Below are positions 18,018 through 28,715 of a stretch of 64,000 bases of DNA, piece after piece. The stretch covers positions 1 to 64,000 of the forward strand of contig VFIW01000046.1 in the NCBI GenBank assembly GCA_006386115.1. Reading direction: 5' to 3'. This DNA is from Globisporangium splendens (lineage: Eukaryota > Oomycota > Peronosporomycetes > Pythiales > Pythiaceae). Below the pieces are notes generated by a model. The model ran no database searches and was not told where the DNA came from. It saw nothing but the letters and a program-made list of their open reading frames with translations. The translations under genes and the position numbers were made by a program. Position 1 is the stretch's first letter; each line of letters starts with the position of its first letter.

Positions 18018-21002
18018 TCAACGCAATGGGTGTCTCTGTTCCTGCAACGCGTACAGCGTGAACGCGAGCTGCGAGCCGAAGCCCGCGGCAAAGTGCAACG
18101 CGTATTTGTGGCGGTGCGCGCCTCCCTTTGCGAGGCGAAGAGGCTGCGAGCCGAGATTTGGATCGTGGTGCTGGAAGTTGACCACAGGCGGCAGTTTGCC
18201 CTGACGCAGCCCTTCCACGGCCACGACGTCCTCGAAGGAGACCGACATCGGGTGGCCCGTGAACCCCTTCGTGTTGGCGATGACCAGTTTCTCCAACAAC
18301 TCGGCGCCAAACGCGCTGCGCAGCGCTTCGATCTCCGTGTACGCGCACGAGACCTTGGGCGACGCGTTCGTGAACGTCTCGTGGCTGTAGTACACGCCGT
18401 GCTCGGCGATCTCGGTGCGCGTGATGCCAAAGTCCTTCTCCACGCGCAGCAGCAGGTGCACGAGCTCCTCCGACACGTGCTTTGGGTCCAGGGACGCGCC
18501 GTGGTACGCCGAGTTGCTGAAGTGAGATCGCAGTAAGCGCACATGCGTTGATCGCAGGGGAGAAGACATTGGACGATGATGCGCTGCAAACGCAGCGGCG
18601 GATTCCAACACGAGCCCCACGGCCCCAGCTCCGAGCACCATGCCGTTTCGTCGCTTGTCGAATGGAAGCGCTGCATCGGCCACATTTGCTGCCGTGGACG
18701 CGGCTCCAAGAATGCGAAATCCGCCGCCGATCCAAGGGATCAGCGTCTCATTGCTCGTGACGTCGCTGGCGATGACCACGACGCGGTCGCATTTGCCCAG
18801 CGCCAGCCAGTCGTGCGCCATGCCGATCGCCTGCGTCGTTCCGGCACACGCTGCGTTGACCTGGGTGTTCGGACCGCGCGCACCCGTGATCTGCGCGAGC
18901 TGCGCATTCGCCAGTACGAGCAGCCGGAAGAGAATCTTGCGATCAAGTTCAGCTGGTTCTTCTCCTTCACTATGCTGGAATCGGTTGGCTTCCGAGACCG
19001 CGGCATTCATCGTCGGAAACGACGTCGCGTAGATGATGCCCGTGGACGCCTGCAGCTTCTCCGGAAGACGCCACTTGCCACTGATGCCGCCGACCAAGTT
19101 GGCGTTTTTCAGCGCATCCAGACCTGCCGCGACTCCGAGCCGCGTGGCTTCATCCATGGAGCCAACGAGCGCCGGTGCGATGCCGTACTGCGTCTCCAGA
19201 TCCACCGGCTGCATCACGGCTGCGACTTGCACACCTTCGTCTCTTGTCGCGACGTGATGGCGCGTCACGTCGCCATTCGCAGAGGATTTCTTCACTTCGA
19301 CGATCCGACGCGACAGGATCGCGTCTTTCGTGGCGTCGCTCAACGGCGCAATGCAGTTTGCACCCGCGAGCAGCGAGTCCAGCGTGTTCTGGCCATCAAA
19401 GGGCACAGTGTTGCCTGGAACACCTGCACTCACTCCCGTCACGTAAACGGCACCAGCACGGTCCCACTTGTCCGTGTTGCTGATAGTGCTTCCTCCAGCG
19501 GGGACAGCAACACTCGCCGTAGCTTTGACTGCTTTCTCTGTTCTGGTGTACGTCCGGTGGAACCGCGCGTCGATGCTCTCGAGGTAGAACGTACCTGGCG
19601 CCAAGGTCGCGATTGACTGCGTTGGCGTGATGTTGCACAAACCATAGACGCGCTGACGGATGTCCATGTACGCCGAGTATTCCTCGGCGCTGATTTGTTT
19701 CCGCGCCGCGAGCCGCTCAGGGATGTCGAGGACTTCTGCCATGCGCTCGATGGAGAACTTGGAGCTCGTCGGCACGCGGCCGCGGATCGAAAACATGGAC
19801 GCGATGCTGCCGGATCCGTACGAGAACAGCAGAATCTTCTTGTCCACCAACTGTGTCGACACGGCATTCACCAGCGTCGCGAGGTTGATGTACACGGCGC
19901 CCGTGTAGCAGTTGCCGACTTGCTTGGACGTCGTGCAGCTCGGAGCCACCTTGGCAGCGTACATGTCCTTCGCGAGTCCGCGCGCGGCCAGATCCAATTC
20001 GCGGTCAGTGAGCGTGCTTTCCAGCGGCACGGAGCGCCATTTCTCAAGACTTGGGTGCGTGAGCGCCTCATCGGCAGGTTGACGTCGCGAATCCAAAAAC
20101 AAAAACTGCAATACAAGGATAATAGGGATTAGCATCATCTCGTCCTCAGATCACAATAGAGTTATGAGAATAGTGATGGCACGTACTCTGCTAAACGATC
20201 GCACCACCTGCTTGTTGTATGGCGAGTGGAACACAGCGTAGTCGAATGCGTTCACATCGCACGGAGGAGTGCTTTGCTTTGCCACCTTTTCGTTTTTCTC
20301 GCAAAATCGGAGGTAGCAGTCGTCAAGCGACTGGAGGTAGCACGTCAGCGAGAACTGGCCGTCCACCGTCGGGTACTCGCTCGTTGGATCAGGTTTATAG
20401 AAGTCCCACGCGTGGCATGCGCTCGTGACGCGCGTCTTGCTGCCGATCACGAGCGGCGCGTCTGGACCGATGAGCATCGCGATGCCTCCACAGCCACCAG
20501 TGGGACGCGCAGCTCCTTTCGCGTACACTGCGATATCCGACGCGACCACGATCGCGTACCGTCCGTCCCAAGCAGAGCTCTCGACCCACGCGATGGCGTT
20601 TAGCACGGCGGCTGTGGCACCGTAGCACGCATTGATGGTCGACGCGCCTTCGATGTTGCGGTTGCCGCACTCCTCAAAGAGCGTCATGAGCACGGTCTTG
20701 GTCGACTTGCTCTTGTCCACGAGCGTCTCCGTGCCGACCTCGAGGCGACCGACGTCCTTCGGGTCAATGCCGTACTTCTCGAGCAGCCGCGCGACGCACG
20801 TGAGCGCGATCGAGTTGACGTCTTCCCGGTCGCCCACGAACGCCATGGCGTCCTGGCCGAGCCCGATCGTGTACTTGCCCGCCGGTACGCTGTTGTAGCG
20901 CTCGAGATCAGCCTGCGCGACGTAGAACTGCGGAAAGTACACCTCCATGGCCAGGATGCCGACGTTGCGTGGCCGCGGCGAGTCGTCAGCGAACGGATCC
21001 AT
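18018..21002 (-). CDS. Hydroxymethylglutaryl-CoA synthase fused to a ketoacyl synthase domain
   Basis: Exons 21002-20187 and 20105-18018 (81-base intron, GTACGT/GCAG, phase 0) give 967 residues. Residues 1-465 are HMG-CoA synthase of the mevalonate pathway: the acid-bearing LEVGTET, the nucleophile Cys126 in STINACYGAT, HSPYNK, and the C-terminal NCYTGAVYINLATL block. Residues 490-967 are a thiolase-fold ketoacyl synthase, with Cys692 in NAACAGTTQA, His847 in YYSHETFT and His890 in TKGFTGHP, so the Cys-His-His triad looks complete. The two domains are continuous in one exon. HMG-CoA synthase needs acetoacetyl-CoA, and the partner may make it or another beta-keto acyl chain. That role is inference. 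No targeting peptide is seen. The gene converges with the surface-protein gene and diverges from the thioesterase gene. Confidence 0.9.
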
Positions 21003-21551
21003 GGCGAAGTATAGAGTGCTGCGGACTGGGGACACGATCGCGAGTGAGACGCACAGAGAGAAGCAGCAGCGATGGCAGATATCGAATGATATCTGTGCAG
21101 CGGTTGTTCTCCACCGTACACTCTGGAACTCTGGAAGTGGGGATCTTACCAGAGTGATGGTCGGTTGTTGGTACTGCGGATGCTTGGGATGGAAATGCCA
21201 AAACAAAGGTGAGATGATGAAGCGATTATCAAAACAGGGCAAAATGCATTAGTCGAGTGAGGTTGCTTGAACACAAGGTGTGATTAGAGTGGAGAGTATC
21301 AGAAAAGGGTGTGTTGACTTGAGTGTACGAACGACTGTGTTGTCACAACGGAGACGGTCCTGAAGTAAACGTAAACGATGTTGCTTGCAATCAAAAACTT
21401 GTGTAAAGTTGATATTGCTCTGTAAATCAGGTCAGCCAAACAGTTAATATTGATTCGGATTGCCACATATCCCTTCTACTCGTTCTATAGGAAAAACAGA
21501 GGTGATGGCTCTCCCTCTAAACGCTCATGAGATCATTTCGCAAAAGGAAAC
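21003..21551. promoter_or_regulatory. Shared divergent promoter region
   Basis: 549 bases separate the start codons of the HMG-CoA synthase fusion (minus) and the hotdog thioesterase (plus). It contains AT-richer stretches around 21380-21470 and no other gene. Sharing one upstream region could coordinate two acyl-CoA enzymes. No specific operator was identified. Confidence 0.4.
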
Positions 21552-23139
21552 ATGGCGACACCACAGACGACGACGCGCGCGCGGATCACGAGTGAGGAAA
21601 CGCGCTGCGCGCACGCCGCTGTCTTCGTACGTCTTCATCGCTAGCACTCGCTGCATGTGCGTTCGTGCGTGAGGCGCTGCTGCTACTTGTACTGACCTCT
21701 TTGACGCTCTCTCTCTTGTGGCAAAAATGACGACATAGGGCGACGAAGCGCTGCGCGGCAAACTGCTCGGCTCGGGACCCATTCTGCACCAGGTCGATCT
21801 ACTGGTCGCCGAAGTCTGCAATGTGTACGCTGTCTAATGCTTTTGCTATTGCTGTTGCCGTTCATTTGCTTGTCTAATGCTCGTATCTGCGTATACTCTC
21901 TGCAGCATTGCGCAGAAGCCCGTGGTGACGGTCGCGTTCGATACGTTCCGGCTGCTCCGGCCCGTGTACCACGGCGACTTCATCCGCCTCGAGGGTCGCG
22001 GGATCAGCGTCAATAGCTCGTCCATGGTGTGCCAGGTGAGCGTGTACCGCCAGGACTTCGCGACGGGCGAGTTCCAGTTGACGCACAACGTGGTGGCGAC
22101 GTTTGTGGCCATGGGCAAGGACGGCAAAGTGAGTCGCGGGCTGCCGACGCTGTACGATCCGCTGCGACCCGCTGAGTGCGCGCAGCTCCAGGAGCTTGCG
22201 GCTAAGCGCAAAGAGCTCACGGCGCGCTGGCAGCAGGCGCAGACCGCCGTGACCCAGATGGGCACCATCACGCACGCCATGATCCCGCGCCACAAGTACG
22301 CCGCGGGCCGCAAGGCCATCGACATCCAGACCACCGTCGTAGAGACGCGCCACACGTTCATTATGAAGCACGCCAACGTGCACGGCAACGTCTTTGGCGG
22401 CGTGCTGCTTGAGTGGATGGTAATGGGGTATAAATTTGCACATGGGGATGTTTTGCATATATCTAATGCGTTTGTGCCATTTCATATAGGACCACTTGGC
22501 GCTGTACTGCGCGCGGCAGTTTACAAAGAACTACAACATGGTGACGGTCGGAATGGACCGCGTGCACTTCAAGCTGCCGATCAACTTGCACCACATGGTG
22601 AGCATCCGCGCCCGCATTTGCCGCGTCCGGTACGTTCTCGCCCTTTCGTTCTTTATGGAATGGATAAGTAATTGTGCTTGAAGACACAGGACACAGGGCT
22701 AGAGGAGTTAGTTAATGGCCCGACTTGTTGACTGTGTCTTCTGTTGTTTATATGAATGTATAGAAAGTATTCGGTGGAGGTGGAGATCGCAGTGTACCGA
22801 GGCACGGGCAAAACGCATCTCCTCGAGCTTTCACATACGGGGTACATGAGCGCATTTTCTTATCAGTAGTGTATGCTGTTGGCGTTCTAACGAGTACTTT
22901 GTGTTTATGTATGCACACGCAGCTACTTTGAAGTGCTGAACCTGGAAGACGACAACCGGAAGCGCGAGATCCACTTGGATGTGACGGCAGACGAGAACGA
23001 CCAGGACGCGATGCAGTCGCTGCTGAAGGCGCAGCGCCGCGGTCAGTTCGAGAAGCACGACGCCGAGCTGCTCGCGCTGCCGGCGATCCCGACGTCCGCG
23101 CCGAAAACGTTTGTACCGTCGCTCACGGCGCGCATTTAG
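21552..23139 (+). CDS. Double-hotdog acyl-CoA thioesterase
   Basis: Six exons: 21552-21626, 21739-21824, 21906-22419, 22490-22629, 22764-22841 and 22923-23139. Together they give 369 residues in perfect phase, with introns of 70-134 bases. The first hotdog domain spans about 30-140 (LHQVDLLVAEVCN, VTVAFDTFRLLRPVYHGD). The second follows a linker and contains HANVHGNVFGGVLLEWM, the hotdog helix region, then the strand VGMDRVHFKLPI. Two fused hotdog folds are typical of ACOT9-type hydrolases, which release free CoA from acyl-CoA. The N-terminus (MATPQTTTRARI) is only weakly like a mitochondrial signal. The start was chosen as the only ATG giving an open first exon. Substrate unknown. Confidence 0.82.
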
Positions 23140-25166
23140 AGAGAGAGAGCGCGCAGGAGCGATATAGAGTCAAGTGATAAAGAGAGAGATGAAAATGACG
23201 AGCGCGAGTGTGGTGTACCCACGTGTCTTCTCTATGCAGAAATGACCATGGAAAGAAAGAAAGAAAGAAATATGGCATTGGATAGACAGAGAGAAAGGAT
23301 GGTTTTGTCGGTTTGTAGATTCTACAAATCGACAAAATCATAATTTAGCGTGTGCGTTATTGCCATATGGAGAGCGCAGACTTGGGTGCATGACGACAAT
23401 TGCAGATTCGCCTGATATGCCAACCAAATATCCATGAGAAGAAAAAAATGACCATGCGCCATGCAAACACATATCATCCACGCAAGGAGCATCTTCGAGG
23501 GAAGAGTCATTAATCTCCTAGATGCGCTCTAAAGTACTAGCAGCAAGAAGTAACACGCTGTTGCACATACCGTAAAGGTTTGGCCAGTGGCGAGTGGACG
23601 CGTCAAACGCAGTGCTATGACCAGAGAGTAAAAAATCCGTCATGAGCGAATGTACCCATTCAATAACGAGACTGGAGCAAGTGAAAAAATTCCAGTCCAA
23701 TATGTATAAATACACCCTGTAGTTTCTCAACCTTTTTCTCTATACGATACTACACGCCACCAAGCAGACGACTGAAGTGGACTCTTCATGACCACACACT
23801 CGTCCCCTCAGCATACAGGGGAGAATATGGACAGTGAACGCGGACGGTGAACACGGATGGCCATGTGCCTCTTGGATGGGTGGATATTGGAATGGGTGCA
23901 TTTACTCAGCAGATGGAACCATCGCACAGACGGTAAGCAACGACTGAACAGTAAAATATCATATTCTGGCTGTGAAAAGCACCCCACATGGAATTTTTGC
24001 ATCAGGGATCGCTGTCAGCCGAAGAACCGAATCTTCGTTCTTTTCTGAACTTTTCCATGATTTTTGACTCGCGGAACGAGCGCCGATCTGTGCTGCTGGG
24101 GACCCTCTCATTTTATAAAACCGCGATTATGCCGTGAACCAGCCAGTCAAAAGATTCTCTTTGCGTCCGAGTCTCGCCCACGTTTTGACACCACGAGCCT
24201 CAAAGATGCGTGTTTGTATGCTATTTATAGGACACTGGAGCAGAGGGCAAAACGAGTGTCGTTGTGTGTGGATAGGACGCGTGCAGCAAAGGGCAGGTGG
24301 CGGTTTTGAACGGACCAAAGTCGACGCGTCGTGTCTGTTTGGCGGCTCTCAGTAATCTTGAGCTTGGCACTTTGGTGGTCTCTGCATGTCTCGGAACTAG
24401 CGCAATCGCTGAGTGCATATGTATATATATTGTATCAGTACTCGAGGTAAATCTGTGTGAAGTATCCTCAACTACAAACAATTGAAACAAGTGAATTCAA
24501 AATGTACCCACAACATCGCCCACGCTGCTCTGTGCCGACTCATTACGCTAATTGAGTCATTATGGTCCAATCCTGATGTTGATGCGCTCTCAGCACGGGA
24601 TAAAAAGAGCCGCGGGCAATGGATAGAAGGGATGCGCTGCTGTTTGTCTTGTTGTTGTTGACGCTGCCATCAGAATATGGGATGCTGCCTTCTGAAGCGC
24701 ATACATACTCGCTACATGGCTTTCTCTCCATATTCTCCCTATTCTCCGCAAATGCAAGTTTCACAACGATGGCTCTTCAGGGATCTGTCTAAATATCCAC
24801 GCGTTCTCCCCCTCTCAATCGCACTTTTCCATATTTCTTGAGCCAGTCAGCTTCAGAATCTCCAACCAGTCCCGCATAGAGAGAGAAGAGAGAGAGAGAG
24901 AAAGCAAAAGCAAAAGCTGCAACGGCTGGGGTCATGATCCGACCCTTTTATGTTCGTATGCAGTAGGTACAATTGCGCATATGCACCCTAAACTGCCCGC
25001 TTGGCTTTTACGCCAAAGCACCAAACCACTCACTTTCTCTATACAAAACCGAAAGCCCACTCTTGAACTCGCCAGCTCCAGCACACACACACGCGCACAC
25101 ACCATAGCAGACACCCGTCAGGTACCCATTCGTCTCACGCATTTTTGCATACAGAAAAGCGGGAAT
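23140..25166. other. Intergenic region of about 2 kb
   Basis: No convincing coding frame on either strand. It holds a short GA-rich run just after the thioesterase stop, a 35-base palindrome at 23303, purine-rich GA repeats near 24880-24905 and a CA-rich run near 25082-25100. The last part is probably the 5' UTR and promoter of the downstream gene. Confidence 0.5.
23303..23337. repeat. Near-perfect 35-base palindrome
   Basis: Arms TTTTGTCGGTTTGTAGA and TCTACAAATCGACAAAA meet at one central base, with one mismatch. It lies 164 bases after the thioesterase stop codon. It could form a long hairpin in RNA or cruciform in DNA. It may be a transcript 3'-end structure or the end of a small inverted-repeat transposon. 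Confidence 0.6.
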
Positions 25167-27407
25167 ATGGCAGTGTCTTCTTCGCATCGGCTCTCGCACG
25201 CCGTCACCAAGCTCTTCCGGGTCTTCAAGCACAAGACCAGCGGCAGTTCGTCCTCTAAAGCCCCAGCGATGCTCATGGCCGGATGCCTGGCCCCCGACAC
25301 GACGACGACGCTGCCCGCGACCTTTTTCCGCGTTGTCAAGAGCGCCGTGGAGCAGCAGAACGCGGCTCCTTCGTCGTCGTCCTCGGGCTCGCGCTTCTCC
25401 AGCTCGTCGTGCCGATCGTCCGCGACAACGGTGGCGTCGCCCCAATCGTCCATCAACTCGTTTCCAGGATCCGGAGACGCATTGTCCGTCCAGATGATGG
25501 AGAAACTCACACTGATGCTCGCGGCGAGGGAGGAGACGTTCGTTGGCACCAGCAGCAAGAAGACCAAGACCGTGGCATCCCAAGTCCTGGTGGAGACGCT
25601 GCTCCAGCTCTGGGACTGTGTGCTGCCGCTGCTTGCTGCTGAAGACGACAGCGCGTTTACCCAGCAGGTGAAGCAAGCCGCGGTGTTGTTGGTGCGCGCT
25701 ATTCTGGCGCGCCACGAGTTTGATGTCGTCCTGAATGCGCTCGCAAGCGGTGGCTGCACTGTGCATCGTGGCCAGGAGAGCGACGGACGCAAACGTCGCG
25801 TGAGCAGCGTGCGGCTGGAACGCCGCAACTCGTTCAAGGTCGTCCCCGCGACGGCGTCTTCGGCGCAACCACCAGCGAAGAAATCGTCTCGACGCAACTT
25901 TCTCAAGAAAAGCAAGCACCACCAGCAACTGGCGGCGCCTTCGCTCTGTCTGTTCGCGCGCAAATACCTCGAGCTGCATCAAGCCACGCTGCAGTTCGCC
26001 GAAGAGTCGCTCATCAGCAAGAAGAAAACAGCTTGGATGACCCAGGTCCACGAGCTGCTCTCGGAGCTGATCGCGGTGAGCTTCATCCGCATCCCGTTCT
26101 TGTGGGAAAAGATCACCGACAAACTGCAGCCAACCAAACCTATTCCATCGCGAACCTCATCCTCAGCTGACAACCACAACTCGGGTCGTCAGTCCACCAT
26201 GACCATGGCCATCTTCAAGTGGCAGCACACCATGTTCTCCAAGTGCAACGCCGAGATGGCGCCATTCAGCCGCGAGGAGTTCTGGTACCCGAGCGTGCAC
26301 TTCCTCGAGTCGGTCCTCGAGAGCAGCGATGCTCGCATGATGATCTGCGGCAACCTCATCCAGCACCTGACTTCGCCAGGCAGCGCGTGGGGACGCATCG
26401 AGTGGAAGTGCATCCCTGGGTTCCCGATCCTCGTGGAACAAGTCATGGCGCTGACGAAAACGATCTTCCAGAGTCAAGTGAACGCTTTGGAGCAACCTGC
26501 AGCTGACGACGACGAAGTAGAAGAGCGCGTGAACAGCGTCAAGTTCGAGCCAAAGTCGCCTCGGATGAGCGCGCTGAAGGAGAACTCGCCAAGCGCTTTC
26601 TTCTCCCGTCAATCGCTGACCCTACTGCGTGAAAACCAGTCCCTGATCCATCCAATGCTGATGACCATCCTCAAGAGCACCAACTACATGCTTCCGCACC
26701 ACGTCGAGATCTGTCTGCAGTACCTGGAGCGCCTCATCACCGAGTTCCCAGCCTACTTCTGCAACGAACCAACGGTGTACGCCGGCAACAACGAATTCAC
26801 AATTGATACTGAGCTCACGAGCCATGTGTTCACGTGCCTGCTGGAATCCGAGCACTTCGAGATCCTCAAGGGTACAGAGCTCTTCCTGCTCAAGCACTTC
26901 GGAGCGTTCTCGATGACCCTGCGCTCGGCGCTCGTGCAGGTGTTCGAAGCGCAGTTCCGACACCTCTTCCTGCACTGGAACCGCGACGTGCGCTACTGCT
27001 ACTACCACATCCTGCTGTACCTGACGTACCCGGGCAATCGCATCGTGCTGTGTGCGCGCTCGGACGAGTCCATTCTCGGCGCCGAGGCCTCGCAGCTGTT
27101 CGAGATTCACGGTCTCGTACGCACGGCGGCGATGATCAGCTGGGACGTGTTCGACACCCCGTTGCACCAGATGATCCAGCGCTACAACCGCACCACGAAG
27201 CAGCGCAAGGGCGGGCGATTCAGCCAGCCGGCTTCAACCTCGACCTCGACGTCCTGGGTCGACGCGATCCCGTTCACGGAGCTCGCGCGGTCGGTGCCCG
27301 AGTACAAGAGCCTCGTGCAGACGTATTTCCACTGCGCCAAGCAGATCTCGATCCACGAGCCCGTGCCCACGCCCGCGTTCCACGTGAAGGCGCCGTCGCA
27401 CAGTTAG
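25167..27407 (+). CDS. Conserved-looking large helical protein, function unknown
   Basis: A single-exon frame of 746 residues from ATG 25167. The frame is open 62 codons further upstream, but that part reads like UTR (CA repeat, biased composition). Residues 1-200 are serine-rich and disordered. From about 370 onward the protein is helical and well ordered, with blocks such as HVEICLQYLERLITEFPAYF, FEILKGTELFLLKHFGAF and WNRDVRYCYYHILLYLTYP near the C-terminus. No catalytic motif, signal peptide or membrane span was seen. The C-terminal third resembles helical-repeat scaffold proteins. I do not recognise the family. The clean frame, long length and codon bias make it a real gene. Confidence 0.75.
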   Translation: MAVSSSHRLSHAVTKLFRVFKHKTSGSSSSKAPAMLMAGCLAPDTTTTLPATFFRVVKSAVEQQNAAPSSSSSGSRFSSSSCRSSATTVASPQSSINSFPGSGDALSVQMMEKLTLMLAAREETFVGTSSKKTKTVASQVLVETLLQLWDCVLPLLAAEDDSAFTQQVKQAAVLLVRAILARHEFDVVLNALASGGCTVHRGQESDGRKRRVSSVRLERRNSFKVVPATASSAQPPAKKSSRRNFLKKSKHHQQLAAPSLCLFARKYLELHQATLQFAEESLISKKKTAWMTQVHELLSELIAVSFIRIPFLWEKITDKLQPTKPIPSRTSSSADNHNSGRQSTMTMAIFKWQHTMFSKCNAEMAPFSREEFWYPSVHFLESVLESSDARMMICGNLIQHLTSPGSAWGRIEWKCIPGFPILVEQVMALTKTIFQSQVNALEQPAADDDEVEERVNSVKFEPKSPRMSALKENSPSAFFSRQSLTLLRENQSLIHPMLMTILKSTNYMLPHHVEICLQYLERLITEFPAYFCNEPTVYAGNNEFTIDTELTSHVFTCLLESEHFEILKGTELFLLKHFGAFSMTLRSALVQVFEAQFRHLFLHWNRDVRYCYYHILLYLTYPGNRIVLCARSDESILGAEASQLFEIHGLVRTAAMISWDVFDTPLHQMIQRYNRTTKQRKGGRFSQPASTSTSTSWVDAIPFTELARSVPEYKSLVQTYFHCAKQISIHEPVPTPAFHVKAPSHS

Positions 27408-27684
27408 AGCTTTCGACACTCGAAGCAGCGCAACCATCTATTGACAAAGAGAGACGCCATTGTACCACTACTAACTTAGACAGTCTCGGCGGTAAAGGTT
27501 ACATTTCCCTAATTTAATTGTCATTTTGCAATATTTCCTGTCTTGCTTTATAATTTCCATTCTTTACCAACTTGGAGGATTGTGCAGATTCGTTAATTTA
27601 TAGTTAGTAGAATCTATAGTTTTATAGTTTGTACACACAAACAATTCGAGGAAACCATGGTGTTGATGTCTCCAGAAGGCGAAT

Positions 27685-28641
27685 ATGGCGATCCGATTGT
27701 CGCGCATGCGCTCGGCGGCGGCGCTCAGACTGCAGAGTCGCGCACTCTGTAGCTGCAGTGGCAACAGCAGTGCATCCTCTGGGTCTACTCCATCTGCAGC
27801 CCCTCGTGTGCTGTGCTCAGTCGCAGAGCTGCTTGCGCTTGACGGCAAAGCGCTCAAGTTCCCTCTCGTCATCGACTCCGAGCAGCCTCCCTCTGTTGAT
27901 GCTAATGCAGAAGCACCGCCAGCAGCAAAACCCCGCACCAGCAAGGCTCGCGGTCTCGCGACGGGCTTCGTGCTCTTCTGCGCAGACTCGCAGCAGCCGC
28001 GCGCATTCGTCAACAGCTGCCCGCACGCACGCCTGGAGCTCGACTTTGACGACAGCGATTTCTTCTGCGAGGGCTTCATCCAGTGCAAGGTCCACGGCGC
28101 GTTCTTCGATCCGCGTACGAAGCTGCTATCCATTTAGCAGTGCGTGTTGCATATGCGATACTAATTGTACTTGCCGTGCTTTTTGCCATTGCGTCGTGGA
28201 AGGACAGACACCGGCATGTGCCTCCAAGGACCGACGGGAGCGCGACGCAGCAGCGGACGCCAGCTCAAGAGCATTCCCGTGAGTCAACAACTTTTTGGGC
28301 TTCTATTGTATCACGTCAAGGCTCCTAACATTGTCCTTTGTCTTTTCTTTATGGGAAAACCAAAGTCGCTGTCGTCCCTGGAAGTTCGCACAGAAGCGGG
28401 CAACGTGGTGCTGCTGGGGTCTTCGAGGACAACGACTCGAAATGCTGCTACAGACTCCAATACGCTGGAGGATGAAGAGCGTCTGAGCGCGTATCGACTC
28501 GAGAAGCAAAAGGAACTCGCCTCAGCGCTCGCCAGCAGGACCGACGACGTGCTCAGTATGCAGCAAATGCTGCACGAAAAGACGATGGCGCGGATGCAAA
28601 AGTACAGCGCAGCAAAACCCAAGCCAGGAGCAAAGGCGTAG
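27685..28641 (+). CDS. Rieske [2Fe-2S] domain protein, probably mitochondrial
   Basis: Exons 27685-28114, 28208-28278 and 28366-28641 give 258 residues. The N-terminus (MAIRLSRMRSAAALRLQSRA) is an amphipathic, arginine-rich, acid-free mitochondrial presequence. The Rieske domain holds ligand pairs C112-x-H114 (SCPHARLEL) and C134-x2-H137 (IQCKVHGAFFD). The usual closing block after FDP is supplied by exon 2 (TGMCLQGP), which supports that splice. A charged C-terminal tail with a short coiled coil (EDEERLSAYRLEKQKELAS) follows. It would carry one electron in a redox complex or detoxifying system. It is not the bc1 Rieske subunit, which has a membrane anchor and a different motif spacing. Partner unknown. 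Confidence 0.8.
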
Positions 28642-28715
28642 AGTAGCAATGAAGCAAGAGAGCGATACAATTACCATCATGCAGCAGGTAAGCCGATTGG
28701 GAAGATCTTTGGATG

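Noticed and set aside
24981..25166. Upstream ATG extending the 25167 gene by 62 residues
   Set aside because: The added part includes a CA-rich repeat and biased sequence and reads like 5' UTR.
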